This document shows positions 1-9,746 of a stretch of DNA of 64,000 nt, piece after piece. Made by a program: the position numbers and the translations under genes. Position 1 is the first letter of the stretch. The number at the start of each line of letters is the position of its first letter. Source of the DNA: Lachnospiraceae bacterium AM48-27BH (GTDB taxonomy: Bacteria; Bacillota; Clostridia; Lachnospirales; Lachnospiraceae); the NCBI GenBank assembly GCA_003478355.1, contig QUFC01000015.1:1-64000 (forward strand), written 5' to 3'. Under the pieces are notes generated by a model. That model was not told the origin of the DNA. It did not search any database and saw only the letters and a program-made list of their open reading frames with translations.

Positions 1-349
1 TCATCGGCACTGGTGTACGATAAGAAGATCGTGGTGCTCAGTGTGCTGGGTACATATCTCAATGGACTGGTGCTGGATCATTCATTTTGGCGCCAAAGTG
101 AAGCGGAGGGTCTGCATTCTGTCCAAAAAGGAGGAAGAGATCCGGAAGTTTATCATCGAGGAGCTGCATAGCGGCGCGACCATCTATGAGGCCATCGGGG
201 CATATGATTTCCAGCCCCACAGGGAGATCATTACCATCGTGGACAAGCATGAGTACAGCAAATTGATGAGTTACCTGATGAAAACGGACCGGGAGGCATT
301 TATCACTGTTTATACGGTAAATGAGATTATTTATCGCCCGAAGCCTTAA
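1..349 (+). CDS. YitT-type membrane protein, C-terminal part (5' cut, apparent frameshift)
   Basis: Only the 3' end is in the window. The frame opening at base 1 reads SSALVYDKKIVVLSVLGTYL, then NGLVLDH, like the last membrane segment of YitT/DUF161 proteins. From about base 90 the match continues in the next frame (FGAKVKRRVCILSKKEEEI) through a full cytosolic DUF2179 domain ending YTVNEIIYRP. The two parts are collinear, so the gene is broken near bases 83-95. Restoring two T residues, in the short T runs there, would give a continuous DHFIFGAKVKRR-type junction. Family members are small membrane proteins of unknown transport or sensing role. Whether the shift is real or a sequence error cannot be told here; other frameshifts in the window favour error. 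Confidence 0.75.
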   Translation, partial: HRHWCTIRRSWCSVCWVHISMDWCWIIHFGAKVKRRVCILSKKEEEIRKFIIEELHSGATIYEAIGAYDFQPHREIITIVDKHEYSKLMSYLMKTDREAFITVYTVNEIIYRPKP

Positions 350-414
350 AATATGATACCAGGGTCATGAGGAAAAAAGCTTTGTGGGTAAGCCCGCATT
401 GGCATCTAGTTCTT

Positions 415-443
415 TTGACTCTGGTATTATTTTATGATATACT
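415..443 (+). promoter_or_regulatory. sigma-A promoter of the lipid kinase gene
   Basis: TTGACT at 415-420, a 17-base spacer and TATACT at 438-443. It lies 28 bases upstream of the ATG at 472, with AGGAGG just before that start. This supports the internal ATG at 472 over an upstream in-frame ATG at 367, which would place the promoter inside the coding region. Confidence 0.75.
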
Positions 444-471
444 AAAGGGAACAAAAGACAGGAGGCTTGCC

Positions 472-1398
472 ATGTATAGTTTTATCGTGAACCCGAATGC
501 CAGCGGCGGACGGGGAGAGAGGATATGGCGAAGGCTGGAAAAGCAGCTTAAGCACCTGGGGGTACCGTATGAAGCATTTGTGACAGAGAAGACAGGAGAT
601 GCCAGGAGACTGGCCTGTGATCTGACAGAACACCAGAGAGAACCCAGAATTCTGATTGCTGTAGGCGGAGATGGAACCGTCAGCGAAGTGCTGGACGGCA
701 TTTCTTTTTGCGGACCGGTGACACTGGGATATATTCCAACAGGATCGGGAAATGATCTCGCCAGGAGTTTGCGGCTTCCCAAAAGCCCGTCCCGCTGCCT
801 GAAGAAGATCCTGAATCCCAAATATCATAAATTATTGGACTATGGCGTGCTCTCCTATGGGGATCATCTGACCCACCGCCGTTTTATGGTCAGTACTGGA
901 ATTGGTATGGATGCTATGGTGTGTCAGGATATTCTGCATTCCAAGACGAAGCGGGGATTGAGCAAGGTGGGACTGGGCAAGCTCAGTTATATGCTGGTGG
1001 GAGCCAAAAGGATTTTATTTACCAGACCGGTGAAGGGATATCTGGTGCTGGATGGCGCGCAGAAGGTGGAATTTAACCATATTTATTTTGTGGCAGTCCA
1101 CAATCATCCATATGAGGGCGGAGGTTTCCGGTTTGCGCCGGGGGCAGATCCTGGAGACGGCAGATTAAATGTCTGTGTGATCCATAGCGCCAGCCGCCTG
1201 CGGGTACTAAAACTTTTGATCAGCGCCCTGTTTGGCATGACCAAGAAGAAAAAGAACCGGATCCGATGTTATACCTGTCAGGAAGTGGAGATCCATATGG
1301 ATCAGCCTATGGCAGTCCATGCGGACGGAGAGGATTGTCTGTGTCAGCAGGATATCCATGTGCGGTGTATACCGCAGAAGCTCCGTATGATCGTGTAA
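472..1398 (+). CDS. YegS/DgkB-family diacylglycerol (lipid) kinase
   Basis: A 308-residue soluble lipid kinase of the DAGK catalytic family. Members phosphorylate diacylglycerol or related lipids and recycle it into phospholipid synthesis at the membrane face. It starts MYSFIVNPNASGG, the usual N-terminus, and carries the nucleotide-binding GGDGT motif at residues 65-69. A second conserved segment GYIPTGSGNDLAR follows, and the C-terminal beta domain ends with VHADGED. Length is normal for the family (about 300). The start at 472 is chosen because AGGAGG precedes it and a good promoter lies just upstream. The substrate cannot be fixed from sequence; some members act on other lipids or are annotated only as YegS-like. 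It is followed by ispF after 63 bases. Confidence 0.88.
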   Translation: MYSFIVNPNASGGRGERIWRRLEKQLKHLGVPYEAFVTEKTGDARRLACDLTEHQREPRILIAVGGDGTVSEVLDGISFCGPVTLGYIPTGSGNDLARSLRLPKSPSRCLKKILNPKYHKLLDYGVLSYGDHLTHRRFMVSTGIGMDAMVCQDILHSKTKRGLSKVGLGKLSYMLVGAKRILFTRPVKGYLVLDGAQKVEFNHIYFVAVHNHPYEGGGFRFAPGADPGDGRLNVCVIHSASRLRVLKLLISALFGMTKKKKNRIRCYTCQEVEIHMDQPMAVHADGEDCLCQQDIHVRCIPQKLRMIV

Positions 1399-1461
1399 GG
1401 CGGAAACTGCCGGATAAGACTTGAGCATCATGATAATAGAAGAAAAAGAGAGGAATGGAAC

Positions 1462-2007
1462 ATGCGAATTGGACAGGGATATGATGTACACCGCCTGGTG
1501 GAAGGGCGGGATCTGATCCTGGGGGGCGTTACGGTTCCTTATGAAAAAGGACTTTTGGGACATTCGGACGCAGATGTGCTGGTTCATGCGGTGATGGATG
1601 CGCTGTTGGGCGCAGCGGCACTTGGTGATATCGGACAGCATTTTCCGGATACAGATCCTGCGTATAAAGGCATTTCCAGTATCAAGCTGCTGGAAGCCGT
1701 AGGAAAGCTGCTGGAAGAGAAGGGGTATGTGATCGAGAATATTGACGCTACCATCATTGCCCAGCGACCGAAACTGGCGGCTTACCGTCCACAGATGGCA
1801 GAGAATATCGCCCATGCGTTAAAGCTTCCGGTGAACCGTGTCAGTGTGAAAGCCACCACGGAAGAGGGGCTTGGATTTACGGGAACCGGAGAAGGAATTT
1901 CTTCTCAGGCAATTACCTTATTGACATCGGTAGAGGATTATTGCTATGATGACAGAATGAAGCCACAGGGCTGCTCTGGATGTCAGGGTTGCGCCGGGCA
2001 AAAATAG
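1462..2007 (+). CDS. ispF: 2-C-methyl-D-erythritol 2,4-cyclodiphosphate synthase
   Basis: Fifth enzyme of the methylerythritol phosphate route to isoprenoids. It cyclises CDP-methylerythritol 2-phosphate and releases CMP, as a cytosolic zinc-dependent trimer. Metal ligands D8 and H10 (GYDVHRL) and H42 are present, as are [19 protein letters not shown] and the nucleotide-site [15 protein letters not shown]. The typical protein is about 157 residues. This one has 181, with an extra tail containing a Cys cluster, CSGCQGC, just before the stop. The tail is unusual; it could be a metal-binding appendage or a neutral extension. It begins the compact ispF-cysS-mrnC-rlmB run, with cysS starting 14 bases after its stop. 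Confidence 0.95.
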   Translation: MRIGQGYDVHRLVEGRDLILGGVTVPYEKGLLGHSDADVLVHAVMDALLGAAALGDIGQHFPDTDPAYKGISSIKLLEAVGKLLEEKGYVIENIDATIIAQRPKLAAYRPQMAENIAHALKLPVNRVSVKATTEEGLGFTGTGEGISSQAITLLTSVEDYCYDDRMKPQGCSGCQGCAGQK

Positions 2008-2021
2008 AGAAGGGGAAGATT

Positions 2022-3431
2022 ATGAAGATTTTTAATACATTGACCAGAAGAAAAGAAGAATTCGTTCCGTTAGAGCCGGGCAAAGTGAAGATGTATGTCT
2101 GCGGCCCTACTGTTTATAATTTTATCCATATCGGCAATGCAAGACCGATGATCATTTTCGATACTGTCCGCAGATATTTTGAGTACAAGGGTTATGAGGT
2201 CAACTATGTATCCAATTTTACAGATGTGGATGATAAGATCATCAAGAAAGCCAATGAGGAGGGGGTCGATCCGTCCGTGATTTCTGAGCGCTACATCGCA
2301 GAGTGCAAGAAGGATATGGCGGCGCTGAATGTAAAACCGGCTACCACTCATCCGCAGGCGACCAAAGAGATCGGCGGCATGCTGGATATGATCCAGACGC
2401 TGATCGACAAGGGACATGCCTATGTGGCAGAGGATGGAACTGTTTATTTCCGTACCAAATCCTTTAAGGAATATGGTAAATTATCCCATAAGAACATTGA
2501 CGAGTTACAGTCCGGTTTCCGTGAGATCAAGGTCACTGGCGAGGAAGGCAAGGAAGACCCGAATGATTTCGTTCTGTGGAAACCGAAAAAAGAAGGAGAG
2601 CCATACTGGGAGTCTCCATGGTGCAAGGGTCGTCCAGGCTGGCATATTGAGTGTTCTGTCATGTCCAAGCGTTATCTGGGTGACCAGATCGATATCCATG
2701 CAGGTGGCGAGGATTTGATCTTCCCTCATCATGAGAATGAGATCGCCCAGTCCGAGTGTGCCAACGATAAGACATTTGCAAACTACTGGATGCACAATGG
2801 CTTCTTGAATATTGACAATGTGAAAATGTCCAAATCCCTGGGTAATTTCTTTACGGTTCGTGAGATCACAGAAAAATATGATCCGCAGGTGCTTCGTTTC
2901 TTCATGCTGAGCGCCCACTACAGAGGACCGTTAAACTTCAGCGCAGATCTGATGCAGGCATCCAAGAATGGTCTGGATCGTATTTTAAATGGTGTTGAGA
3001 AATTATGTGATCTGGAGAAGAAGGTAGAAGCCAAAGGCATGAGCCAGGAAGAAGAGGCAAAGGTAGCAGAGGCTAAGAATCAGATCCAGAAGTTTGAGGC
3101 GGCCATGGAGGATGACTTTAACACCGCTGACGCCATCACCGCCATTTTCGAACTGGTAAGACTCAGCAACTCCACTGCCAATGAGGCAGCCAGCAAGGAA
3201 TATGTAACTTACTTAAAAGAAACCATCGAGAAGCTGTGCGATGTTCTGGGCATCATCACGGAGAAGAAGGAAGAGGTCTTAGATGAGGAGATCGAGGCTC
3301 TGATCCAGGCACGCCAGCAGGCGAGAAAAGAGAAAAACTTCGCTCTTGCAGATGAGATCCGTGGCAGATTATCCGACATGGGCATTATCCTGGAAGATAC
3401 CAGAGAAGGTGTAAAATGGAAGAGAGCGTAA
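2022..3431 (+). CDS. cysS: cysteinyl-tRNA synthetase
   Basis: Class I aminoacyl-tRNA synthetase, 469 residues, charging tRNA-Cys in the cytosol. The first zinc Cys is in [11 protein letters not shown], the HIGH-type motif is HIGN at residues 36-39, further zinc ligands are in the WHIECSVM and [18 protein letters not shown] segments, and the KMSKS loop is KMSKSLGN. The C-terminal anticodon-binding part is complete. The start at 2022 follows GAAGGGGAAG and gives the standard [13 protein letters not shown]-terminus; an upstream in-frame start at 1980 would overlap ispF. The 3' end overlaps mrnC by 16 bases, which suggests translational coupling. Confidence 0.97.
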   Translation: MKIFNTLTRRKEEFVPLEPGKVKMYVCGPTVYNFIHIGNARPMIIFDTVRRYFEYKGYEVNYVSNFTDVDDKIIKKANEEGVDPSVISERYIAECKKDMAALNVKPATTHPQATKEIGGMLDMIQTLIDKGHAYVAEDGTVYFRTKSFKEYGKLSHKNIDELQSGFREIKVTGEEGKEDPNDFVLWKPKKEGEPYWESPWCKGRPGWHIECSVMSKRYLGDQIDIHAGGEDLIFPHHENEIAQSECANDKTFANYWMHNGFLNIDNVKMSKSLGNFFTVREITEKYDPQVLRFFMLSAHYRGPLNFSADLMQASKNGLDRILNGVEKLCDLEKKVEAKGMSQEEEAKVAEAKNQIQKFEAAMEDDFNTADAITAIFELVRLSNSTANEAASKEYVTYLKETIEKLCDVLGIITEKKEEVLDEEIEALIQARQQARKEKNFALADEIRGRLSDMGIILEDTREGVKWKRA

Positions 3432-3934
3432 AGAATCTGGAGCAGGAGCAGCCATGCGGCGAGATGGAAAATGCCATGGAACAGGAACAGCAGGCTCCCA
3501 TAGATTTTCTGGTTCACTGCAAGCAGGCTCTGAGACTGGAAAAGATCGATATCGCCAATTATTCCCCGCTGGCCCTTGCTTATATTGGGGATGCAGTCTA
3601 TGAACTGATGATCCGCACCCATGTGGTCAGCCATGGCAGTATGCAGGTCAACAAGATGCACAAAAAAAGCGCTAGTCTGGTAAAAGCCCAGACCCAGGCG
3701 GAGCTGATCAAGATCCTGGAGCCGGAGCTGACGCCGTTAGAGCACGCCGCTTATAAAAGAGGAAGAAATGCCAAATCTGTGACCATGGCCAAGCATGCGA
3801 CTATGATCGATTACCGTATGGCCACCGGATTTGAGGCGCTGATGGGCTATCTGTATCTGACAGAGCAGTTTGACCGGATGGTAGAGCTGGCAGGCTATGG
3901 ATTAGAGAAAATAGGAGAGTTTGAGACAGAATGA
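3416..3934 (+). CDS. mrnC: mini-ribonuclease III
   Basis: A dimeric RNase III-like nuclease without a double-stranded RNA-binding domain; in Bacillus it matures 23S rRNA ends. The catalytic half-motif [16 protein letters not shown] and the second acidic helix [10 protein letters not shown] are both present. The fold spans about residues 40-170. The N-terminal 30 residues are rich in Glu and Gln and are longer than in most homologues, so the true start might be internal, but AGAAGG six bases before the ATG supports this one. It lies between cysS and the 23S rRNA methyltransferase rlmB, overlapping both by a few bases, the usual order in Firmicutes. Confidence 0.93.
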   Translation: MEESVKNLEQEQPCGEMENAMEQEQQAPIDFLVHCKQALRLEKIDIANYSPLALAYIGDAVYELMIRTHVVSHGSMQVNKMHKKSASLVKAQTQAELIKILEPELTPLEHAAYKRGRNAKSVTMAKHATMIDYRMATGFEALMGYLYLTEQFDRMVELAGYGLEKIGEFETE

Positions 3935-4698
3935 AAGAAGAAATGACACAGGACGCTGTGCAGGAGAACGGAACTCTGGTAGAGGGCAGAAATGCAGTCT
4001 TAGAGGCGTTCCGCTCTGGTAAGACGATTGATAAATTATATGTGCTGGACGGCTGCAAGGACGGCCCGGTGCAGACGATTGTCCGCGAGGCGAGAAAACA
4101 CGATACGATCATTAATTTTGTAGCGAAAGAACGTCTGGACCAGCTTTCTGCGACCGGACACCACCAGGGCGTGATTGCCCAGGCTTCCGCGTATGAGTAC
4201 GCAACCGTGGAAGATATCCTGGAGAATGCCAGAAAGAAAGGGGAACCGCCATTTATTTTCTTATTAGATGGCATTGAGGATCCTCATAATCTGGGTGCGA
4301 TCATCCGTACTGCGAATCTGGCAGGCGCCCACGGTGTGATCATTCCGAAACGCCGGGCAGTTGGATTGACTGCAACAGTGGCAAGAACTTCCGCCGGTGC
4401 GTTGAATTATACGCCGGTTGCGAAAGTGACCAACTTAAATACTGTGATGGAGGAGCTGAAGAAAGAGGGGCTGTGGTTCGTCTGTGCCGATATGGGGGGC
4501 GAGACCATGTACCGTCTGAATCTGACCGGTCCGATCGGTCTGGTGATCGGCAATGAAGGGGATGGTGTCAGCAAGCTGGTAAAAGAGCATTGTGATATGG
4601 TCGCTTCCATTCCGATGAAGGGAGATATTGATTCCCTGAATGCGTCGGTGGCAGCAGGTGTGCTGGCTTATGAGATCGTGAGACAGAGAATGAAGTGA
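3931..4698 (+). CDS. rlmB: 23S rRNA (guanosine-2'-O-)-methyltransferase, TrmH/SpoU family
   Basis: 255 residues: an N-terminal L30e-like RNA-binding domain (VEGRNAVLEAFRSGKTIDKLYVLDG) and a C-terminal SPOUT knot domain. The three SpoU motifs are visible: DGIEDPHNLGAIIRTANLAGAHGVII, then IGLVIGNEGDGVSKLVKEHCD, then IPMKGDIDSLNASVAAGVLAYEI. Family members methylate a 23S rRNA guanosine (G2251 in E. coli) using SAM. It overlaps mrnC by four bases and is followed by a strong terminator, so it closes the operon. The precise target base is inferred from family and gene order. Confidence 0.93.
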   Translation: MKEEMTQDAVQENGTLVEGRNAVLEAFRSGKTIDKLYVLDGCKDGPVQTIVREARKHDTIINFVAKERLDQLSATGHHQGVIAQASAYEYATVEDILENARKKGEPPFIFLLDGIEDPHNLGAIIRTANLAGAHGVIIPKRRAVGLTATVARTSAGALNYTPVAKVTNLNTVMEELKKEGLWFVCADMGGETMYRLNLTGPIGLVIGNEGDGVSKLVKEHCDMVASIPMKGDIDSLNASVAAGVLAYEIVRQRMK

Positions 4699-4743
4699 TA
4701 TATCAGGGACAACAAGGTATTATATAGATATGTAGGCGTTATA

Positions 4744-4785
4744 AAGCCGGAAATCTGTAGTTAGAAAGCAGATTTCCGGCTTTTT
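4744..4785 (+). terminator. rho-independent terminator of the ispF-rlmB operon
   Basis: A perfect 12-base stem, GCCGGAAATCTG (4746-4757) with CAGATTTCCGGC (4769-4780), is followed by TTTTT. It lies about 50 bases after the rlmB stop. Its T run is also the start of the adjoining composite repeat. Confidence 0.9.
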
Positions 4786-4911
4786 GTGTCATAGGAAATT
4801 ACGTCCTATGACACAAAAACGCTCCGCGAGGATCGCACTGCGGCGGAAAGGAATTATGTCGCTATTGCGACCCGCCGCAGGCGGAGAATCCTGCAAGCAG
4901 GATTCTTTTTT
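4781..4911 (+). repeat. composite structured intergenic repeat, family A, full copy 1
   Basis: Four nested or adjoining stems. (1) A 16-base perfect hairpin, TTTTTGTGTCATAGGA with its complement, 4781-4819. (2) CTCCGC (4823-4828) with GCGGAG (4881-4886). (3) CTGCGGCGG (4838-4846) with CCGCCGCAG (4872-4880), enclosing GTCGC-tatt-GCGAC (4858-4871). (4) GAATCCTGC-aa-GCAGGATTC (4886-4905) followed by a T run, which looks like a terminator. A near-identical copy is at 21985-22112, and a copy of the first module at 12544-12600. The last T overlaps the stop codon of the reverse-strand DUF4397 gene. Confidence 0.85.
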
Positions 4912-5846
4912 AATCCTCTAACGTGATGAGCCGCAGACCGCTGCTGCTCCAGGTATTTCCAATGATATAACTGGTGTATTTGTTACCTGCGGTGATATCC
5001 ACCTGATAGGACAGGATTGGTTCATTGATAAAGCTTCCGGAGATTACTGTGCCAATGATCAGGCTGGCAGCTCCTGCATCAGTGATCCGGTGGAGGAGTT
5101 AGTCAGGTAGAACTGGTAGGAGCCTGCAGCTGCCTGTTTATAAGAAGAGACACTCTGGTAGTTTAACCCGCGGAATACCACACTGTGGGTGTTATAGAGC
5201 ATCACATCGTAGCTGGAGCCGCTGTAAGACATATTGGCAACCCGGTAGCAGCCAGTATTGTAATTGAAAGTGTTGCAGCCGGTAGCTGGAACCTGGATCA
5301 TATCAAGACCGCCAGAAGCATTGTCTGTCAGCACCACAGTATAGCGCTGTTCGGCAGAAAATGGGAAGGAGCGCTGAAGAAGAATGTTGCTGATGCCCGA
5401 TGCTCGGCGGACGGTGATGGTGTGGAAACCATCGGAGACCGGTTCGTAATTAGAGACAGTTCCAAAACGGGAGTTGATGGCAAAAGCGTTCTGATCCACC
5501 TCAATGTTGACTGCGAAGGTATTGGCAGACGCATTTAAGAAACGCACCAGCCAAATTGGCTCATGCTGTTGGAACAGTTTGGACGGAACGGGCACGTTGG
5601 AAAGGATGGGATCGACGGTGTTGGCCTGGAAGAAGCCGGCGGCCAGAGCACGATGTTACTGCCAGAGCTGGTATTGTCCGGATAAACCGGTCTGCCGCCT
5701 TCCAGATTTTCCGGGGCGCCGTCTTCCGGAGCAGCAGGTGCAGTAAGATCGAAGTCTGTGTCCGTCAGATGGGCATTGGAGTGGTTCTCGGAAGGAATGG
5801 AGGTGGAAAGAGAAGGTGCATTATCATCAAAAGAATTGGTTGCCAT
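4910..5846 (-). CDS. DUF4397-domain protein, apparently frameshifted twice
   Basis: The reverse-strand reading starts at 5846 with an Asp/Ser/Pro-rich leader (MATNSFDDNAPSLSTS) and continues to GGRPVYPDNTSSGSNIV. Near 5600-5660 the homology moves to another frame, NVPVPSKLFQQHEP then IWLVRFLNASANTFAVNIEV, the start of a DUF4397 repeat-like domain. Near 5075 it moves again, to ITDAGAASLIIGTVISGSF and ending SGLRLITLED at the stop 4910-4912. Each change is repaired by one added base, so this is probably one intact gene of about 310 residues. Family members are extracellular or surface-associated proteins of unknown role. There is no clear signal peptide. The long reading 5059-5595 alone is only the middle part. 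Confidence 0.65.
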
Positions 5847-6103
5847 GAGAAGAAAATACCTCGTGCTGTTTTAATTTACTTTATGTGCCCCCAAAATAGA
5901 GTGTGCAGGAAAAATGAAAATAAGGGGAAAACAGATAGAAGGATGAGCAGGCAGCAACAGCCTAAACGGAATAGCTCACCGTAATGAACAAGAAAATCCT
6001 GAATAAATTAATTAAACAATTCAAAAATCCGAAACAGTTCATAAAAACATGGATTCAAGAACAAATTAAAAACCGGATGACAGAAACATTTTAAAACAAA
6101 AAC
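5847..6103. other. intergenic stretch with no recognised feature
   Basis: An A-rich stretch between the DUF4397 start and the tRNA terminator. Short open readings here have no recognisable motif. It presumably holds the upstream region of the reverse-strand DUF4397 gene, but no convincing promoter was picked out. Confidence 0.4.
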
Positions 6104-6149
6104 GAAAAAACCCACATAAATACTAGCTTTCTAGCATTTATGCGGGTTT
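6104..6149 (-). terminator. terminator of tRNA-Thr
   Basis: On the reverse strand, AAACCCGCATAAATGCT pairs with AGTATTTATGTGGGTTT around a short loop, then comes a T run. It lies immediately 3' of the tRNA. Confidence 0.8.
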
Positions 6150-6156
6150 GTTGAAA

Positions 6157-6229
6157 AGCTGATGACGGGACTCGGACCCGTGACCTCCTCACTACCAATG
6201 AGGTGCGCTACCACCTGTGCCACATCAGC
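6157..6229 (-). tRNA. tRNA-Thr (anticodon GGT)
   Basis: The reverse strand folds as a 73-base cloverleaf. The acceptor stem is GCTGATG with CATCAGC, the anticodon stem CCTCA/TGAGG holds loop TTGGTAG, giving anticodon GGT, and the T arm has the GGTCCGAGTCC-type sequence. CCA is not encoded. It has its own promoter and terminator, so it is a single-gene unit. Confidence 0.93.
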
Positions 6230-6271
6230 GTTTTTGAGTTGTTGTCTTTGCTGTATCCTTAAGACTCGTTT

Positions 6272-6300
6272 ATGATATCATGAGTTTTCACATTTGTCAA
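6272..6300 (-). promoter_or_regulatory. promoter of tRNA-Thr
   Basis: On the reverse strand, TTGACA (6295-6300), a 17-base spacer and TATCAT (6272-6277), ending 42 bases upstream of the mature tRNA 5' end. Confidence 0.75.
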
Positions 6301-6380
6301 CACAAATTTGAAAATTTTTTAAAAAGAATTTTTCCCTTTTAATAATGAGGGGAATATGATATGATAATCCAAGACAAAAC

Positions 6381-6407
6381 GTAACTGTGAAGGTACTGAA
6401 CAGTTAT
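6381..6407 (+). repeat. 27-nt hairpin repeat, family B, upstream of glnS
   Basis: Stem GTAACTGT, loop GAAGGTACTGA, stem ACAGTTAT. The copy ends 28 bases before the glnS start. The stem differs from most other copies (GTAACTAT/ATAGTTAC) by a paired change, G-C for A-T, while the loop is unchanged. Confidence 0.85.
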
Positions 6408-6435
6408 CATGAAACACAATGGACGGAGGAATGTT

Positions 6436-8109
6436 ATGGAAGAGAATAAAGAAGTTTTAGAAGTCTCTAAAAACTTTATTGAGCAGGAGATCGAGAAGGA
6501 TCTGGCAGAGGGCGTGTACGATCATGTGCAGACACGTTTCCCACCGGAGCCTAATGGATATCTTCATATTGGACATGCAAAATCGATTTTACTGAATTAC
6601 GGTCTTGCGAAAAAATATGGCGGTAAGTTCAACATGCGTTTTGATGATACCAACCCGACCAAAGAGAAGGAAGAGTTTGTTCATTCCATTTTAGAGGACG
6701 TGAAGTGGCTGGGGGCTGATTATGAAGACCGGTTATTCTTCGCTTCTAACTATTTCCAGAAGATGTATGAGTGTGCTGTTTTCTTAATTAAGAAGGGCAA
6801 GGCGTTTGTCTGTGATCTGAGTGCGGAGCAGATCCGTGAATACCGTGGCGATTTCACCACACCAGGTAAGGAGAGCCCATACCGCAACCGCAGCATCGAG
6901 GAGAATTTACAGTTATTCGAGGATATGAAGGCTGGTAAGTACCAGGATGGTGAGAAGGTACTGCGTGCGAAGATCGATATGGCTTCCCCGAATATCAACA
7001 TGCGCGACCCGGTAATCTACCGTGTGGCTCATATGACTCATCACAATACCGGTGATACCTGGTGCATTTACCCGATGTATGACTTTGCCCATCCGATCGA
7101 GGATGCCATCGAGCATATCACCCATTCCATCTGTACCCTGGAATTTGAGGATCACAGACCGTTGTATGACTGGGTAGTAAGAGAATGTGAGTTTGAGAAT
7201 CCGCCTCGTCAGATCGAGTTTGCCAAATTATACCTGACCAACGTGGTAACTGGTAAGCGTTATATCAAGAAGCTGGTTGAGGATGGTATCGTAGATGGCT
7301 GGGATGATCCGCGCCTGGTTTCTATTGCTGCTTTAAGAAGAAGAGGCTATACACCGGAGTCCATTAAGAAGTTTGTAGAGCTGGTTGGTGTTTCCAAGGC
7401 CAACAGTTCTGTTGACTATGCCATGTTAGAGTACTGCATCCGCGAGGACTTAAAGTTAAAACGTCCGCGTGTGATGGCGATTCTGGATCCAGTGAAGTTA
7501 GTGATCGACAACTATCCAGAAGGACAGATTGAGATGTTAAGCATTCCGAATAACCTGGAGAATGAAGAGCTGGGCGAGAGAGAAGTTCCATTTGCGAAAG
7601 AACTCTATATTGAGAGAGAAGATTTCATGGAAGAGCCTCCGAAGAAATATTTCCGTCTGTTCCCAGGCAATGAGGTCCGTCTCATGGGTGCTTATTTCGT
7701 GACCTGTACCGGATACGAGAAGGATGAGAATGGCAATGTTACAGTGGTTCACGCAACCTACGATCCAGAGACCAAGAGCGGTTCCGGATTTAATGCAAGA
7801 AAAGTAAAAGGAACCATTCACTGGGTAGCAGTTCCGACTGCAGAGAAGGCAGAGTGCCGTCTGTATGAGAATATCGTGGATGAGGAAAAAGGCAAGTTAA
7901 ATGCTGATGGAACCTTGAACTTAAATCCAAATTCCCTGACAGTTCTGCCAGACTGTTATGTGGAGCCTTCCTTAAAGACTGCGAAGGCATACGACAGCTT
8001 CCAGTTCATGAGAAATGGATATTTCTGCGTGGATTGTAAGGACAGCACCGAGGAGCATCCGGTATTTAACCGTATTGTTTCCCTGAAGAGTTCTTTCAAA
8101 TTAAAATAA
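6436..8109 (+). CDS. glnS: glutaminyl-tRNA synthetase
   Basis: Class I synthetase of 557 residues charging tRNA-Gln directly. The HIGH motif is in [16 protein letters not shown]. The second signature loop reads [11 protein letters not shown] where proteobacterial enzymes have VMSKRKL. The anticodon-binding beta-barrels form the C-terminal third. Most Firmicutes make Gln-tRNA by the amidotransferase route; a GlnRS is known in part of the Clostridia, probably gained by transfer. The start at 6436 follows GGACGGAGGA; an in-frame ATG at 6409 lies inside the repeat-bearing leader and lacks a ribosome site. It is followed by a MocR-type regulator. Confidence 0.94.
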   Translation: MEENKEVLEVSKNFIEQEIEKDLAEGVYDHVQTRFPPEPNGYLHIGHAKSILLNYGLAKKYGGKFNMRFDDTNPTKEKEEFVHSILEDVKWLGADYEDRLFFASNYFQKMYECAVFLIKKGKAFVCDLSAEQIREYRGDFTTPGKESPYRNRSIEENLQLFEDMKAGKYQDGEKVLRAKIDMASPNINMRDPVIYRVAHMTHHNTGDTWCIYPMYDFAHPIEDAIEHITHSICTLEFEDHRPLYDWVVRECEFENPPRQIEFAKLYLTNVVTGKRYIKKLVEDGIVDGWDDPRLVSIAALRRRGYTPESIKKFVELVGVSKANSSVDYAMLEYCIREDLKLKRPRVMAILDPVKLVIDNYPEGQIEMLSIPNNLENEELGEREVPFAKELYIEREDFMEEPPKKYFRLFPGNEVRLMGAYFVTCTGYEKDENGNVTVVHATYDPETKSGSGFNARKVKGTIHWVAVPTAEKAECRLYENIVDEEKGKLNADGTLNLNPNSLTVLPDCYVEPSLKTAKAYDSFQFMRNGYFCVDCKDSTEEHPVFNRIVSLKSSFKLK

Positions 8110-8179
8110 TTGCGGGCATTTGCGCGGAACGTGTATGATGGCTGCGCGGGCTTCGTGAAAATGTAGGATGATCAATCAT

Positions 8180-9607
8180 ATGGAATTAATGATTCCTTTA
8201 AAAGCTCAGGCGGGGAAACCCATGTATGAGCAGATCTATGAATATATCAAAGAAGAGATACGTAAAGGGAGTCTGGCCGCTGGGACCAGGCTCCCTTCTA
8301 CTAGGATTCTGGCGGAGCATTTAAAGATCAGCCGTTCCACCAGCCAGATGGCGTATGACCAGCTGGTTTCTGAGGGTTATATTGAGACCATTCCATGCAA
8401 GGGGTATTTTGTCTTAAAGATCGATGAGCTGGTAGAGGTGGAGCCGGAGACAAAGATGGGGTTTCTGGTGGAACCGGAGCAGCAGGAGGCGGAGCTGGAT
8501 GTGGATTTTTCCCCAAGGGGCATTGATCTGACCAGCTTTCCTTATAATGCCTGGAGAAAGGTCACAAGGGCCACGCTGATGGATGATGATAAAGAAATGT
8601 TCCTGACCGGGTCGCCTCAGGGGGAGCCGGGACTGCGGGAGGCCATCCGTGGATATCTTCACTCTGCCAGAGGTGTCAACTGCACAGCGGATCAGATCAT
8701 CATCGGCGCGGGAAGTGAATATCTGATGATGCTGCTGACCCAGATTTTAGGCACCAGCAGAACTATCGCCATGGAAAATCCCACCTACCGTCAGGCGTAC
8801 CGGGTATTTGAGAGCCTGGGATGTCAGATGAAGCCGGTGGAGATGGATGCCCACGGCATGAATATGCGGTTATTGGAAGAGAGCGGGGCAGATATCGCTT
8901 ACGTGATGCCGTCCCACCAGTATCCAATGGGGGTTGTGATGCCCGTCAAACGCCGCCAGGAATTGCTCTCCTGGGCTGGCAGAGGGGAAAAACGATATCT
9001 GATCGAGGATGATTATGACAGTGAGTTCCGCTACCGTGGAAAGCCGGTTCCGGCTCTTCAGGGCATGGATATCCAGGGAAAGGTGATCTACATGGGAACC
9101 TTTTCCAAGTCGATTGCTCCTGCCATCCGTGTTGGCTATCTGGTGCTTCCGGCGCCGCTCTTAGCGGTTTATAAGAGAAAATGTGGGTTCTATGCTTCTA
9201 CGGTCTCCAGGATCGACCAGAAGATCATCTACCAGTTTCTCACAGAAGGTCACTATGAGCGTCATTTGAACCGCATGAGGGCCATTTACAAGGGGAAACA
9301 TGATGTGCTCATGAGCGAGTTAAAGACCCTTGGAACGGAATTTATAGTCCAGGGCGAGTACGCAGGGCTTCATGTGCTGTTAAAATACCGGAAAGCGGGC
9401 ATGGAGACGTGGCTGGTGGAAGAGGCAGCCAAAGCCAGAGTCGGCGTTTATGGGATCTCTGGTTTCCTCATTGCACCGCTGGCAGATCAGAAGGAAAAAT
9501 GCTTTTCCACAGTGGTATTAGGCTACGCAAGACTGAACGAGGATCAGATCCGGGAAGGAATCCGGCGGCTGGCGGCGGCATGGAAATGCAGCAGACCATG
9601 TCCATAA
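8180..9607 (+). CDS. MocR/PdxR-family PLP-dependent transcriptional regulator
   Basis: About 475 residues. The N-terminus is a GntR-type winged helix (MYEQIYEYIKEEIRKG then GTRLPSTRILAEHLKISRST). From about residue 90 it is a fold-type I aminotransferase domain with the PLP lysine in TFSKSIAPAIRVGYL and the Asp-containing LIEDDYDSEFRY. Members usually control vitamin B6 or amino-acid genes, often divergent neighbours; here no such neighbour is present, so the target is unknown. The in-frame ATG at 8168 is possible, but the ATG at 8180 has better spacing to GGATGA and gives the typical N-terminus. The C-terminus seems complete. Confidence 0.88.
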   Translation: MELMIPLKAQAGKPMYEQIYEYIKEEIRKGSLAAGTRLPSTRILAEHLKISRSTSQMAYDQLVSEGYIETIPCKGYFVLKIDELVEVEPETKMGFLVEPEQQEAELDVDFSPRGIDLTSFPYNAWRKVTRATLMDDDKEMFLTGSPQGEPGLREAIRGYLHSARGVNCTADQIIIGAGSEYLMMLLTQILGTSRTIAMENPTYRQAYRVFESLGCQMKPVEMDAHGMNMRLLEESGADIAYVMPSHQYPMGVVMPVKRRQELLSWAGRGEKRYLIEDDYDSEFRYRGKPVPALQGMDIQGKVIYMGTFSKSIAPAIRVGYLVLPAPLLAVYKRKCGFYASTVSRIDQKIIYQFLTEGHYERHLNRMRAIYKGKHDVLMSELKTLGTEFIVQGEYAGLHVLLKYRKAGMETWLVEEAAKARVGVYGISGFLIAPLADQKEKCFSTVVLGYARLNEDQIREGIRRLAAAWKCSRPCP

Positions 9608-9615
9608 AAGAAAAA

Positions 9616-9646
9616 GTTGCTGTTCGCGCGTTGCGCAAACAGCAAC
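9616..9646 (-). repeat. 31-nt hairpin repeat, family C
   Basis: GTTGCTGTT (9616-9624) pairs with AACAGCAAC (9638-9646) around a 13-base GC-rich loop. The loop is the reverse complement of the loop type in the copies at 17465 and 41479, so this copy is inverted relative to them. Confidence 0.75.
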
Positions 9647-9746
9647 AAGAAAAACACCTGCCTGCGGGCATCAAGAATGGATCAGGCTCCATCGATGCTC
9701 ACCAGACAGGTGTTTTGACGTATTTGTTCTCTGTTTGGCAGATACG

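Noticed and set aside
1207..1815. Reverse ORF of 202 codons
   Set aside because: Spans the end of the lipid kinase gene and ispF in antisense; no motifs.
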